Below are positions 39,095 to 51,185 of a stretch of 64,000 bases of DNA, piece by piece. Under the pieces are notes generated by a model. The model worked only from the letters and a program-made list of their open reading frames with translations, searched no databases and had not been told where the DNA came from. The DNA comes from Pseudomonas sp. HMWF032 (GTDB lineage: Bacteria; Pseudomonadota; Gammaproteobacteria; Pseudomonadales; Pseudomonadaceae): NCBI RefSeq assembly GCF_003060885.1, contig NZ_QAIG01000005.1:787982-851981 (forward strand). The letters are read 5' to 3'. Each line of letters begins with the position of its first letter. Position 1 is the first letter of the stretch. Made by a program: the position numbers and the translations under genes.

Positions 39095-40441
39095 ATGAGC
39101 CTGATTGCGTCTGACCACTTCCGCATCGTTGTCGGCCTCGGCAAAAGCGGCATGTCCCTGGTGCGTTTCCTCGCCCGCCAGGGGTTGCCGTTTGCCGTGG
39201 TTGATACCCGTGCCAACCCGCCGGAGCTCGCCACCTTGCGTGAGCAGTTCCCGCAGGTGGAAGTGCGTTGTGGCGAACTGGATGTGGAATTCCTCTGCCG
39301 CGCCAACGAGCTGTTGGTCAGCCCGGGTCTGGCCATTGCCACCCCGGCGCTGCAGGCAGCGGCGGCGCGTGGAGTCAAGCTGTCGGGTGATATCGACCTG
39401 TTCGCCCGCTATGCCCAGGCGCCGATCGTGGCGATTACCGGCTCCAACGCCAAAAGCACCGTGACCACCCTGGTCGGTGAGATGGCCGCAGCGGCCGGCA
39501 AGAAGGTCGCTGTCGGGGGCAATCTCGGTACGCCAGCGCTGGATCTGCTCAGTGACGACATCGAACTGTATGTCATGGAGCTGTCGAGCTTTCAGCTGGA
39601 AACCACTGACCAGCTCAACGCCGAAGTGGCGACCTGCCTGAATATCAGCGAAGACCATATGGATCGCTACGCCGATCTGCCGGCCTATCACCTGGCCAAA
39701 CACCGCATCTTCCGTGGCGCACGGCAGGTGGTGGTGAACCGCGATGACGCGCTGTCGCGTCCGTTGGTGGCTGATCAACTGCCGTGCTGGTACTTCGGCT
39801 TGGGCAAGCCGGACTTCAAGCGTTTCGGCCTGCTGGAAGAAAACGGCGAGAAATCTCTGGCCTACCAGTTCGCTGCGTTGCTGCCGGTGCGTGAGCTGAA
39901 AATTCGCGGCGCGCACAACCAGTCCAACGCCCTGGCTGCTTTGGCACTGGGCCATGCTGTAGGCCTGCCGTTCGAGCCGATGTTGGCCACCCTCAAGCAG
40001 TTCGCTGGCCTGCCGCATCGCTGCCAGTGGGTTGGCGAGCGCAAAGCCGTGAGTTACTACGATGACTCCAAAGCCACCAACGTCGGCGCTGCCCTGGCAG
40101 CCATCGAAGGCCTGGGCGCGGATATCAGCGGCAAGCTGGTGCTGATCGCCGGTGGTGATGGCAAGGGCGCGGACTTTTCGGCGCTGAAAACGCCAGTCGG
40201 CAAGTTCTGCCGCGCCGTGGTACTGCTCGGTCGCGACGCCGAGCTGCTGGCTGACGCGCTGGGCGCCGCCGCGCCGCTGATCCGGGTCAACACCTTGGAA
40301 GAAGCTGTGCAGCGTGCTGCAGAGCTGGCTGAGGCGGGCGATGCCGTGCTGCTGTCACCGGCCTGCGCCAGCCTGGACATGTTCAAAAATTTCGAAGAGC
40401 GCGGGCGTCTGTTCGCCCAGGCTGTGGAGGGCTTGCAATGA
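39095..40441 (+). CDS. murD: UDP-MurNAc-L-alanine:D-glutamate ligase MurD
   Basis: This 448-residue ligase adds D-glutamate to UDP-MurNAc-L-alanine. The N-terminal Rossmann-like domain opens FRIVVGLGKSGMSLVRFL. The ATP loop is GSNAKST (116-122), with alanine where many homologues have glycine. The central MELSSFQLETT and NISEDHMDRY motifs and the C-terminal DSKATN motif follow. The ATG has GAGGAAAGC upstream. It overlaps ftsW by four bases. Confidence 0.96.
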   Translation: MSLIASDHFRIVVGLGKSGMSLVRFLARQGLPFAVVDTRANPPELATLREQFPQVEVRCGELDVEFLCRANELLVSPGLAIATPALQAAAARGVKLSGDIDLFARYAQAPIVAITGSNAKSTVTTLVGEMAAAAGKKVAVGGNLGTPALDLLSDDIELYVMELSSFQLETTDQLNAEVATCLNISEDHMDRYADLPAYHLAKHRIFRGARQVVVNRDDALSRPLVADQLPCWYFGLGKPDFKRFGLLEENGEKSLAYQFAALLPVRELKIRGAHNQSNALAALALGHAVGLPFEPMLATLKQFAGLPHRCQWVGERKAVSYYDDSKATNVGAALAAIEGLGADISGKLVLIAGGDGKGADFSALKTPVGKFCRAVVLLGRDAELLADALGAAAPLIRVNTLEEAVQRAAELAEAGDAVLLSPACASLDMFKNFEERGRLFAQAVEGLQ

Positions 40442-41667
40442 TGCTGGCCCGCCTGCTCGCCGCCCCTTCACCGCTGCATACCCGTCGTGGGATCGACATT
40501 GATTTCCCGCTGCTGGCTGGCTGCCTGGCACTGCTGGGGTTAGGCCTGGTGATGATTGCTTCGGCGTCCTCGGAAGTGGCGGCGGCGCAGTCGGGCAACC
40601 CGCTGTACCACATGATTCGTCACCTGGTTTATCTCGCCATTGGCACCGGGGCTGCGTTGACAACCCTGCTGGTGCCGATGGCACTGTGGCAACGTTACAG
40701 TGGCACGCTGCTGCTGGTGGCTGTGCTGCTGCTGATTCTGGTGTTGCTGCCGGGTATTGGCCGTGAGGTTAACGGGGCCAAGCGCTGGATCGGCTTTGGC
40801 ATCTTCAACCTGCAGCCGTCCGAGCTGGCCAAGCTATTCAGCGTGATGTTTATCGCCGCCTACCTGGTGCGTCGTCAGGAAGAAGTGCGCGAGAAGCTCA
40901 CCGGCTTTATCAAACCGATGCTGGTGCTGGGCCCGATTGCTGCGCTGCTGTTGGCCGAGCCGGACTTCGGCGCCACCGTGGTACTGGTGGGCGCGGCCAT
41001 CGCCATGCTGTTCCTCGGTGGGGTCAACCTGCTGCGCTTTATTCCGCTGGCGGCCTGCGTACTGGGCCTTGGCGTGTTAGTGATGACCAGTCAGGCCTAT
41101 CGCCTGGAGCGCCTGACCAACTTTGTCGACCCCTGGGCTGACCAGTACGGCGCCGGTTATCAGTTGAGCCAGGCGCTGATTGCCTTCGGCCGGGGTGAAT
41201 GGTTTGGCGTCGGCCTGGGCAACAGCGTGCAGAAGCAGTTCTACCTGCCGGAAGCGCATACCGACTTCGTGTTTGCCGTGCTGGCCGAAGAGCTGGGCAT
41301 GGTCGGTGCACTGATCACCGTTGCCCTGTTTGTCTTCGTCAGCGTGCGCGCCCTGTATATAGGGCTATGGGCGGAGAAGGCTAAGCAGTTTTTTTCGGCC
41401 TATGTGGCCTACGGTCTGGCGTTTCTGTGGATTGGCCAGGTACTGATCAATATCGGGGTGAACATCGGCCTGCTGCCGACCAAAGGTCTGACGCTGCCAT
41501 TTCTCAGCTACGGCGGCAGCTCGCTGGTGATCTGCTGCGTCAGCCTGGCGCTGTTGCTGCGCATCGAATGGGAGCGTCGCACCCAACTGGGCAGCGAGGA
41601 TGTCGATTTCAGCGAAGCCGATTTCTTCGACGGCCAGCCTGCTGAGGAGGTTCGCCATGCGCGGTAA
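40438..41667 (+). CDS. ftsW: Septal peptidoglycan glycosyltransferase FtsW
   Basis: This 409-residue SEDS-family membrane protein polymerises lipid II at the septum with FtsI. It has about ten membrane segments and the conserved TDFVFAVLAEELGM and PTKGLTLPFLSYGGSS segments near the C terminus. It starts overlapping murD (ATG 40438; an adjacent codon, M2, is also possible) and its end overlaps murG by 11 bases. Co-encoding with FtsI supports the septal, not lateral-wall (RodA), role. Confidence 0.95.
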   Translation: MMLARLLAAPSPLHTRRGIDIDFPLLAGCLALLGLGLVMIASASSEVAAAQSGNPLYHMIRHLVYLAIGTGAALTTLLVPMALWQRYSGTLLLVAVLLLILVLLPGIGREVNGAKRWIGFGIFNLQPSELAKLFSVMFIAAYLVRRQEEVREKLTGFIKPMLVLGPIAALLLAEPDFGATVVLVGAAIAMLFLGGVNLLRFIPLAACVLGLGVLVMTSQAYRLERLTNFVDPWADQYGAGYQLSQALIAFGRGEWFGVGLGNSVQKQFYLPEAHTDFVFAVLAEELGMVGALITVALFVFVSVRALYIGLWAEKAKQFFSAYVAYGLAFLWIGQVLINIGVNIGLLPTKGLTLPFLSYGGSSLVICCVSLALLLRIEWERRTQLGSEDVDFSEADFFDGQPAEEVRHAR

Positions 41668-42719
41668 TGTACTGATCATGGCTGGCGGCACTGGCGGGCA
41701 TGTATTCCCGGCGTTGGCCTGCGCCCGTGAGTTCAAGGCGCGCGGTTACAGCGTGCACTGGTTGGGCACGCCGCGCGGGATCGAGAATGAGCTGGTGCCG
41801 GCGGCTGGTCTGCCGTTGCACCTGATAGATGTCACGGGTCTGCGTGGCAAAGGCAAGCTGTCGCTGCTGAAAGCGCCGTTCCAGCTGCTCAAGGCGCTGT
41901 TCCAGGCGCGCAAAGTAATGCGCGAGCTGCAGCCGGTGTGCGTGTTGGGCATGGGCGGCTATGTCACGGGGCCTGGCGGCCTGGCCGCGCGCCTGAGCGG
42001 CGCGCCGCTGATCATCCACGAGCAGAACGCTGTGGCCGGTACGGCCAACCGCAGCCTGGTGCCATTCGCCAGCCGCGTCTGCGAAGCCTTCCCGAATACT
42101 TTCGGCAATAGCGACAAACGCCGCACCACCGGCAACCCGGTGCGCGAAGAGCTGTTCCTGGAAACCCCGCGTGATTCGCTGCGCAACCGCCAGCCACGTT
42201 TGCTGGTGCTGGGCGGCAGCCTGGGCGCCGAACCGCTGAATAAATTGCTGCCCGAAGCCCTGGCGCTGGTGGCCGCCGAGCTGCGCCCTGAGGTGTTTCA
42301 TCAGGCCGGTAAACAACATGATGGCGTGACCGCTGAACGCTATCGCGCCGTTGGCGTCGAAGCGCAGGTCGCACCGTTTATCAAGGACATGGCGCGGGCC
42401 TATGCCTGGGCCGATCTGGTGGTGTGCCGGTCCGGCGCGCTGACCGTCAGCGAGCTGGCCGCCGCCGGCCTGCCAGCGTTCCTGCTGCCGCTGCCGCATG
42501 CCATTGACGATCACCAGACCCGCAATGCCGATTATCTGGCCAGTGCCGGCGCTGCCGTGCTGCTGCCACAACGTTCCACTGACGCCGCCAAGCTGGCTGC
42601 GCAGCTGACCGAGGTTTTGATGCACCCCGAACAACTCACTCACATGGCGCAGACGGCTCGTCGCCTGGCCAAGCCCGATGCAACCTGCACCGTCGTCGAT
42701 ATCTGCCTGGAGGTGGCCC

Positions 42720-42727
<8 letters not shown>
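41657..42727 (+). CDS. murG: Undecaprenyl-PP-MurNAc-pentapeptide GlcNAc transferase MurG
   Basis: This 356-residue GT28-family membrane-associated transferase turns lipid I into lipid II. The N-domain loop [13 protein letters not shown], the second G-rich loop [11 protein letters not shown] and the C-domain [13 protein letters not shown] with the donor-binding [15 protein letters not shown] are present. The ATG at 41657 has GAGGAGG-type sequence upstream and is placed inside the ftsW end. Its stop overlaps the murC start by eight bases. Confidence 0.96.
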
Positions 42728-45118
<2,391 letters not shown>

Positions 45119-45121
45119 GTC

Positions 45122-45997
45122 ATGACGGCCACCTTGCGTCACCAGCCAGGTTCGAACCGCGCCCCCGTGCGCGGTAAGCCTGCGCAGCGCGGCGCCAGCC
45201 GTTTGGTGGCCAAGGAGCCGATCAGCCTGCGGATGAACCTGCCGAAGGCACGCTTCACGGGCATGGGCGGTTGGCTGAAGCGTCTGACTTGGCCGCTGTT
45301 GCTGCTCGGTCTGGGCTATGGCACATACGAGTTGTCATTGCGCGCGCTGCCCTATGCCGATCAGCCGATTGCGCGAATCAGCGTCGAGGGCGACCTCAGC
45401 TACGTCAATCAGCAGGCCGTGCAGCAGCGGATTGCGCCCTATGCCAGTGCCAGCTTCTTCAAGGTGGACCTGCTCAGCCTGCGTCGCGAACTGGAACTGA
45501 TGCCGTGGATTGCCAGCGCCCAAGTGCGTCGCGTATGGCCGGATCAGTTGGTGGTGCGTTTGGAAGAGCAGCTACCGATTGCCCGCTGGGGCGATGAGGC
45601 ACTGCTGAACAATCAGGGTGAAGCGTTTGCCCCGCAGGAAGTCAGCAATTATCAGCACCTGCCGCAGCTGTACGGTCCGCGCCGTGCCCAGCAGCAGGTG
45701 ATGCAGCAATACCAGGTGCTCAGCCAGATGCTGCGGCCCATGGGATTTTCCGTGGCGCGGTTGGAGTTGCGTGAGCGCGGCAGCTGGTTTCTCTCCACCG
45801 GGCAGGGCATCGAGCTGCTGCTGGGGCGTGACCATTTGGTGGAAAAAATGCGCCGCTTCTCGGCCATCTACAACAAGGCCTTGAAAGAGCAACAAACGAA
45901 TATCGCGCGTATCGATCTGCGCTATGCCAACGGCCTGGCCGTGGCGTGGCGTGAGCCGGTAGCGCCTGCAGCGGCACCCACCGCTGTCGTGCAGTGA
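45122..45997 (+). CDS. ftsQ: Cell division protein FtsQ
   Basis: This 291-residue bitopic divisome protein has a long basic cytoplasmic N terminus (about 1-55), one membrane helix (about 56-75; [15 protein letters not shown]), a POTRA domain (about 83-155; [18 protein letters not shown] start) and the FtsQ-type beta domain (about 160-270). It bridges FtsBL and the early divisome. The N-terminal tail is longer than in E. coli but usual in Pseudomonas. It precedes ftsA by 20 bases. Confidence 0.93.
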   Translation: MTATLRHQPGSNRAPVRGKPAQRGASRLVAKEPISLRMNLPKARFTGMGGWLKRLTWPLLLLGLGYGTYELSLRALPYADQPIARISVEGDLSYVNQQAVQQRIAPYASASFFKVDLLSLRRELELMPWIASAQVRRVWPDQLVVRLEEQLPIARWGDEALLNNQGEAFAPQEVSNYQHLPQLYGPRRAQQQVMQQYQVLSQMLRPMGFSVARLELRERGSWFLSTGQGIELLLGRDHLVEKMRRFSAIYNKALKEQQTNIARIDLRYANGLAVAWREPVAPAAAPTAVVQ

Positions 45998-46017
45998 ATC
46001 AGGAGAAGACAAGAGCC

Positions 46018-47265
46018 ATGGCAAACGTGCAGAGCGGCAAGATGATCGTCGGCCTCGACATTGGCACCTCCAAGGTAGTGGCGTTGGTAGGTGAGGTGAA
46101 TGCAGACGGCCAACTGGAAATCGTCGGCATCGGCACCCATCCGTCGCGCGGCCTGAAAAAGGGCGTGGTGGTGAATATCGAATCTACCGTGCAGTCGATC
46201 CAGCGCGCCGTGGAGGAAGCCCAGCTGATGGCCGGTTGCCGTATCCACTCGGCCTTCGTCGGCGTGGCTGGCAACCATATACGCAGTCTCAATAGCCATG
46301 GCATCGTCGCCATCCGTGATCGTGAAGTCAGCCCGGCGGATCTAGAACGCGTACTCGACGCCGCTCAGGCCGTGGCCATTCCTGCCGATCAGCGCGTGCT
46401 GCACACCTTGCCGCAGGACTACGTGATCGATAACCAGGAAGGCGTGCGTGAGCCGCTGGGCATGTCTGGTGTGCGCCTGGAAGCCAAGGTGCACGTAGTT
46501 ACCTGTGCCGTAAATGCCGCGCAGAACATCGAGAAGTGCGTGCGCCGTTGCGGCCTGGAAGTCGACGACATCATTCTTGAGCAGCTGGCCTCCGCTTATG
46601 CAGTGCTGACCGACGACGAGAAAGAGCTGGGCGTGTGCCTGGTGGACATCGGTGGTGGAACAACTGACATCTGTATCTTCACCGAAGGTGCGATTCGTCA
46701 CACTGCGGTGATCCCGATTGCCGGTGACCAGGTGACCAACGACATCGCCATGGCCCTGCGTACGCCGACCCAGTACGCTGAAGAAATCAAGATTCGCTAT
46801 GCCTGCGCGCTGGCCAAACTGGCCGGAGCCGGTGAAACCATCAAGGTGCCAAGCGTCGGTGATCGCCCGCCGCGTGACCTGTCGCGTCAGTCCCTGGCCG
46901 AAGTGGTCGAGCCGCGCTACGACGAGCTGTTCACCCTGATTCAGGCGGAACTGCGCCGCAGCGGCTACGAGGACCTGATCCCCGCCGGGATCGTCCTCAC
47001 CGGTGGTACCGCGAAGATGGAAGGCGCCGTCGAGCTGGCCGAAGAAATTTTTCATATGCCGGTGCGTCTGGGCGTGCCCCAGGGTGTCAAAGGATTGGCT
47101 GATGTGGTGCGTAACCCCATCTATTCCACAGGCGTAGGCCTGCTGCTGTACGGGCTGCAAAAGCAGGCCGACGGTATTTCCATGTCTGCGCTTGGCAGTT
47201 ACAGCGATGAACCCAAACAACCTGTGCTGGAACGGCTGAAACGCTGGGTCCAGGGCAACTTCTGA
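46018..47265 (+). CDS. ftsA: Cell division protein FtsA
   Basis: This 415-residue actin-like protein tethers FtsZ to the membrane. Nucleotide-binding motifs are present: phosphate-1 VGLDIGTSKVVALV, phosphate-2 LVDIGGGTTDICIF and adenosine motif LTGGTAKMEG. The C-terminal amphipathic helix, PVLERLKRWVQGNF, is the membrane anchor. ATG 46018 with AGGAGAAG upstream is preferred over an in-frame GTG at 45994. It is followed by ftsZ 45 bases later. Confidence 0.96.
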   Translation: MANVQSGKMIVGLDIGTSKVVALVGEVNADGQLEIVGIGTHPSRGLKKGVVVNIESTVQSIQRAVEEAQLMAGCRIHSAFVGVAGNHIRSLNSHGIVAIRDREVSPADLERVLDAAQAVAIPADQRVLHTLPQDYVIDNQEGVREPLGMSGVRLEAKVHVVTCAVNAAQNIEKCVRRCGLEVDDIILEQLASAYAVLTDDEKELGVCLVDIGGGTTDICIFTEGAIRHTAVIPIAGDQVTNDIAMALRTPTQYAEEIKIRYACALAKLAGAGETIKVPSVGDRPPRDLSRQSLAEVVEPRYDELFTLIQAELRRSGYEDLIPAGIVLTGGTAKMEGAVELAEEIFHMPVRLGVPQGVKGLADVVRNPIYSTGVGLLLYGLQKQADGISMSALGSYSDEPKQPVLERLKRWVQGNF

Positions 47266-47310
47266 TTTTGCAGTAGGCGTTACAACTAGAAAGTAAAAAG
47301 GAGAGGGAAA

Positions 47311-48498
47311 ATGTTCGAACTCGTAGACAGCGCTCCACAAAGTGCAGTTATCAAGGTGATCGGCGTGGGCGGTGGCGGCGGCAACGCAGTCAACCACATG
47401 GCGAAGAACAACATCGAAGGTGTGGAATTCATCTGCGCCAATACCGATGCTCAAGCCCTGAAAAACATCGGCGCGCGCACCGTGCTGCAACTGGGCACTG
47501 CGGTGACCAAAGGTCTCGGCGCTGGCGCCAATCCGGAAGTCGGCCGCCAAGCAGCCATGGAAGACCGCGAGCGCATCGCTGAAGTGCTGCAAGGCACCGA
47601 TATGGTCTTTATCACCACCGGTATGGGCGGCGGCACCGGCACCGGTGCTGCGCCCGTCATCGCTCAGGTGGCCAAGGAAATGGGCATCCTCACCGTTGCG
47701 GTGGTGACCCGTCCGTTCCCGTTCGAAGGCAAGAAGCGCATGCTGATTGCTGAAGAAGGTATTCGCGCGCTGTCGGAAAGCGTCGATTCGCTGATCACCA
47801 TCCCCAACGAAAAATTGCTGACCATCCTCGGCAAAGACGCCAGCCTGCTGTCGGCTTTCGCCAAGGCTGACGATGTGCTGGCCGGTGCCGTACGCGGTAT
47901 CTCCGACATCATCAAGCGTCCGGGCATGATCAACGTCGACTTCGCCGACGTGAAAACCGTGATGAGCGAAATGGGCATGGCGATGATGGGCACTGGCTGC
48001 GCCAGCGGTCCGAACCGTGCACGTGAAGCCACCGAAGCGGCAATCCGCAACCCGTTGCTGGAAGACGTCAACCTGCAAGGCGCACGCGGCATCCTGGTGA
48101 ACATCACCGCCGGTCCTGACCTGTCCCTGGGTGAGTACTCCGACGTGGGTAACATCATCGAGCAGTTCGCCTCCGAGCACGCCACCGTCAAGGTTGGCAC
48201 TGTGATCGATCCGGATATGCGCGATGAGCTGCACGTGACTGTAGTTGCCACGGGTCTGGGCGCGCGTATCGAGAAACCGGTCAAGGTTATCGACAATACT
48301 GTGCAAGTTTCTGCCAACACTGGCGGTAACGCTGCAGCCCCGGCGCGTGCTGAGCAAAGCGTCAATTACAAGGACTACGAGCGTCCGACCGTTCAGCGTC
48401 AAAGCCACGGCGGTGCGGCTACTGCGGCCAAGCTGAACCCGCAGGATGACCTGGATTATCTGGACATCCCGGCGTTTCTGCGTCGTCAGGCTGATTGA
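47311..48498 (+). CDS. ftsZ: Tubulin-like division GTPase FtsZ
   Basis: This 395-residue GTPase polymerises into the Z-ring. The GTP-binding domain has GGGGGNAVN near the N terminus and the tubulin signature GGGTGTG in TGMGGGTGTGAAP (about 103-116). A short variable linker (about 320-375) precedes the conserved C-terminal peptide LDYLDIPAFLRRQAD that binds FtsA and other partners. A strong AAGGAGAGGG site suggests high expression. No terminator precedes lpxC. Confidence 0.98.
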   Translation: MFELVDSAPQSAVIKVIGVGGGGGNAVNHMAKNNIEGVEFICANTDAQALKNIGARTVLQLGTAVTKGLGAGANPEVGRQAAMEDRERIAEVLQGTDMVFITTGMGGGTGTGAAPVIAQVAKEMGILTVAVVTRPFPFEGKKRMLIAEEGIRALSESVDSLITIPNEKLLTILGKDASLLSAFAKADDVLAGAVRGISDIIKRPGMINVDFADVKTVMSEMGMAMMGTGCASGPNRAREATEAAIRNPLLEDVNLQGARGILVNITAGPDLSLGEYSDVGNIIEQFASEHATVKVGTVIDPDMRDELHVTVVATGLGARIEKPVKVIDNTVQVSANTGGNAAAPARAEQSVNYKDYERPTVQRQSHGGAATAAKLNPQDDLDYLDIPAFLRRQAD

Positions 48499-48549
48499 TG
48501 AAATGTATCAGGAGTATTGGGGTGATTGGTGTTCAGCAAAGGCCGGTTC

Positions 48550-48558
48550 TGCTATCAT
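48550..48558 (+). promoter_or_regulatory. Extended -10 promoter element before lpxC
   Basis: TGCTATCAT is a good extended -10 sequence, about 50 bases before the lpxC start, with only a weak -35 (TTCAGC about 15 bases upstream). It suggests that lpxC has its own transcript besides reading through from ftsZ. Confidence 0.45.
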
Positions 48559-48574
48559 CGCCGGCCATTGTTGA

Positions 48575-49522
<948 letters not shown>

Positions 49523-49547
49523 CGCAACACCCTCCTTTTTTACTTTC

Positions 49548-49576
49548 AAAGGCCACCCTCGGGTGGCCTTTTTTTA
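49548..49576. terminator. Terminator after lpxC
   Basis: AAAGGCCACC (49548-49557) pairs with GGTGGCCTTT (49562-49571) around CTCG, followed by T7. It lies 26 bases after the lpxC stop and ends the whole mra/dcw-lpxC region; it could also serve the convergent gene ending at 49604. Confidence 0.88.
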
Positions 49577-49603
49577 TACCTGAGTATTGGCTTGTCTGAG
49601 CGT

Positions 49604-50059
49604 CTACTGATCGCTTTTGCGGTGGTTGGCGAGGCGCTCAAGGGCGGCGCGTAGCTTGGGGTCGCTGATGCTGTCGGCGGTCGCTTGGATGTTTTCTGCG
49701 GCGCTGTCGGAGAGGTTGATTGTGCGACCCGCTGCACGCCTTTCGGCAGTCGGAGGTTGCACCTTGAACAGAATCTTCGTTAAGGTCGCGAACTCTTCAA
49801 GTGCCTGCAGTTGTTTCAATAAGCGTTTTTGTTGATAGCGCAGGCGGGTGGCCCAGTGGCCATCAGTGATGATCAGCAGCAGGCAACCCTCGCGCCATGA
49901 CGCTACATGGCAGTGTTCGCGAGCAGCCGGCTGCAGCTGGCTTTCCACTAGGTGCTGCAAGCGATCAATGCGTTGCGCTTGATTGAACAGCGCCTTCAGG
50001 GGTTTCGCTTCGCGCAGTAACGCGGCGGGAGCTTTGGCCGGCAAAGGACGAAAAGTCAT
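49604..50059 (-). CDS. DUF721 (DciA-like) protein
   Basis: This 151-residue protein belongs to the DUF721 family. The N-terminal KH-like segment (about 25-100; LEHLVESQL.., VASWREGCLLLIITDGHWATRLRY) is followed by a basic, disordered tail. DciA of this family loads the replicative helicase DnaB in bacteria without DnaC; the role in this gene is by family only. The frame is open to 50146, but ATG 50059 gives the usual start. It is divergent from the M23 peptidase gene. Confidence 0.8.
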   Translation of the reverse strand: MTFRPLPAKAPAALLREAKPLKALFNQAQRIDRLQHLVESQLQPAAREHCHVASWREGCLLLIITDGHWATRLRYQQKRLLKQLQALEEFATLTKILFKVQPPTAERRAAGRTINLSDSAAENIQATADSISDPKLRAALERLANHRKSDQ

Positions 50060-50140
50060 GGCAGGACGCCTGAAAAAGTGAAGCCGCCATGGTAGCAGAA
50101 TCGCTGTTGCTGACTGACGCTTCACCACTAGGGGAAGGCC

Positions 50141-51067
50141 GTGCACATTATCTTACTCAGTCGGCACCACGGTGCCGCGCGATCGCTTAGCCTGGACTTG
50201 CGCTGGCTGCTACTGGCGTTCGTCGTGTCGCTCGCTGCAGCCTTGGGCGGCGGGGTTGCCGTGGGGGCCTGGTGGGCACCGGCGACTGTAGCGGTGCATG
50301 ACGATACGCAGCTCAATCAGGTGCTGGATCAGCAGCGTGCCGAGGTCGGTGAGGTGCGACGCGATGCCCAGCGCCAACTGGACGCCTTCGCTGTACACGT
50401 GGCTGAGTTGCAGGCTCGCCTGACTCGTCTGGATGCCTTGGGCGCGCGGCTCACCGAACTGGCGGATCTGGACGCCAGCGAATTCGATTTCTCGCTCAGC
50501 GTGGGGCAGGGCGGTGCCGAGGATGTGCTGGGCGAAGCGGCCTATGCGCCGCCGCCATTTATGGACGAGCTGGATCAGCTCAGCCTGCGCCTGGACAGCC
50601 GCGAGCAACTGCTGGAAGTGCTTGAGCAGCTGATTGGCGAGCGCCAGTTGAATGAGGCCGAGTACCTGTCCGGCATGCCGGTGCGTCAGGGGTATATGTC
50701 CTCACCGTTCGGCCGTCGTGTACATCCGCTGACCGGGCGCAATACCCAGCACAAAGGCGTCGATTTTGCCGCCAAGCCCGGCAGTGATGTGGTGGCTGTG
50801 GCCGCTGGGGTGGTGAGCTTTTCCGGTAATCGCTCCGGTTATGGGCATACCGTGGAAATCAGTCATGCCGATGGTTACACCACGCTGTATGCGCACAATC
50901 AGAGCAATCTGGTGCAGATTGGTGACCTGGTGCAGCGCGGCCAAACCATTGCCCGGGTGGGGCGCAGTGGCCGAGCCAGTGGTTATCACGTGCATTTTGA
51001 GGTGAGCAAGGATGGTCGTCTGGTCAATCCGGCCAGCTATATCGCTCGCGTGAGCGACGACGAATAA
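50141..51067 (+). CDS. M23-family (LytM) metallopeptidase
   Basis: This 308-residue protein has a membrane anchor or signal (about 21-45), a coiled coil (about 58-130) and a C-terminal LytM zinc peptidase domain with H204-x3-D208 (HKGVDFA) and H283-V-H285 (HVHFEV). The full zinc set suggests an active peptidoglycan endopeptidase, unlike the inactive activators EnvC and NlpD. The start is a GTG at 50141 after GGGGAAGG. Its location between lpxC and secA is conserved in Pseudomonas. Confidence 0.87.
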   Translation: MHIILLSRHHGAARSLSLDLRWLLLAFVVSLAAALGGGVAVGAWWAPATVAVHDDTQLNQVLDQQRAEVGEVRRDAQRQLDAFAVHVAELQARLTRLDALGARLTELADLDASEFDFSLSVGQGGAEDVLGEAAYAPPPFMDELDQLSLRLDSREQLLEVLEQLIGERQLNEAEYLSGMPVRQGYMSSPFGRRVHPLTGRNTQHKGVDFAAKPGSDVVAVAAGVVSFSGNRSGYGHTVEISHADGYTTLYAHNQSNLVQIGDLVQRGQTIARVGRSGRASGYHVHFEVSKDGRLVNPASYIARVSDDE

Positions 51068-51114
51068 CGTAGCTTTCCTCATTCGCGTTTCCGGGTAGAA
51101 TGCCCGCTTCGCAC

Positions 51115-51154
51115 GCAGCCATGAACGGCTGCATGGGTGGCTGTTCAGTCACCC
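51115..51154 (+). promoter_or_regulatory. Structured leader before secA
   Basis: Two small hairpins are visible: GCAGCC-ATGAAC-GGCTGC (51115-51132) and GGGTG (51135-51139) with CACCC (51150-51154). An ATG in the first loop opens a 27-codon frame that ends inside secA (51121-51204). The secA ATG has only a weak, distant GGA. Regulation of secA translation is possible but inferred. Confidence 0.35.
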
Positions 51155-51185
51155 TCAATCCATACGCCTGGAAGATCCTGTCGAT

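Noticed and set aside
46342..48408. A 688-codon open frame antisense to ftsA-ftsZ
   Set aside because: It crosses the two sense genes, and its product is rich in H, Q and A with no family match, typical of a shadow frame.
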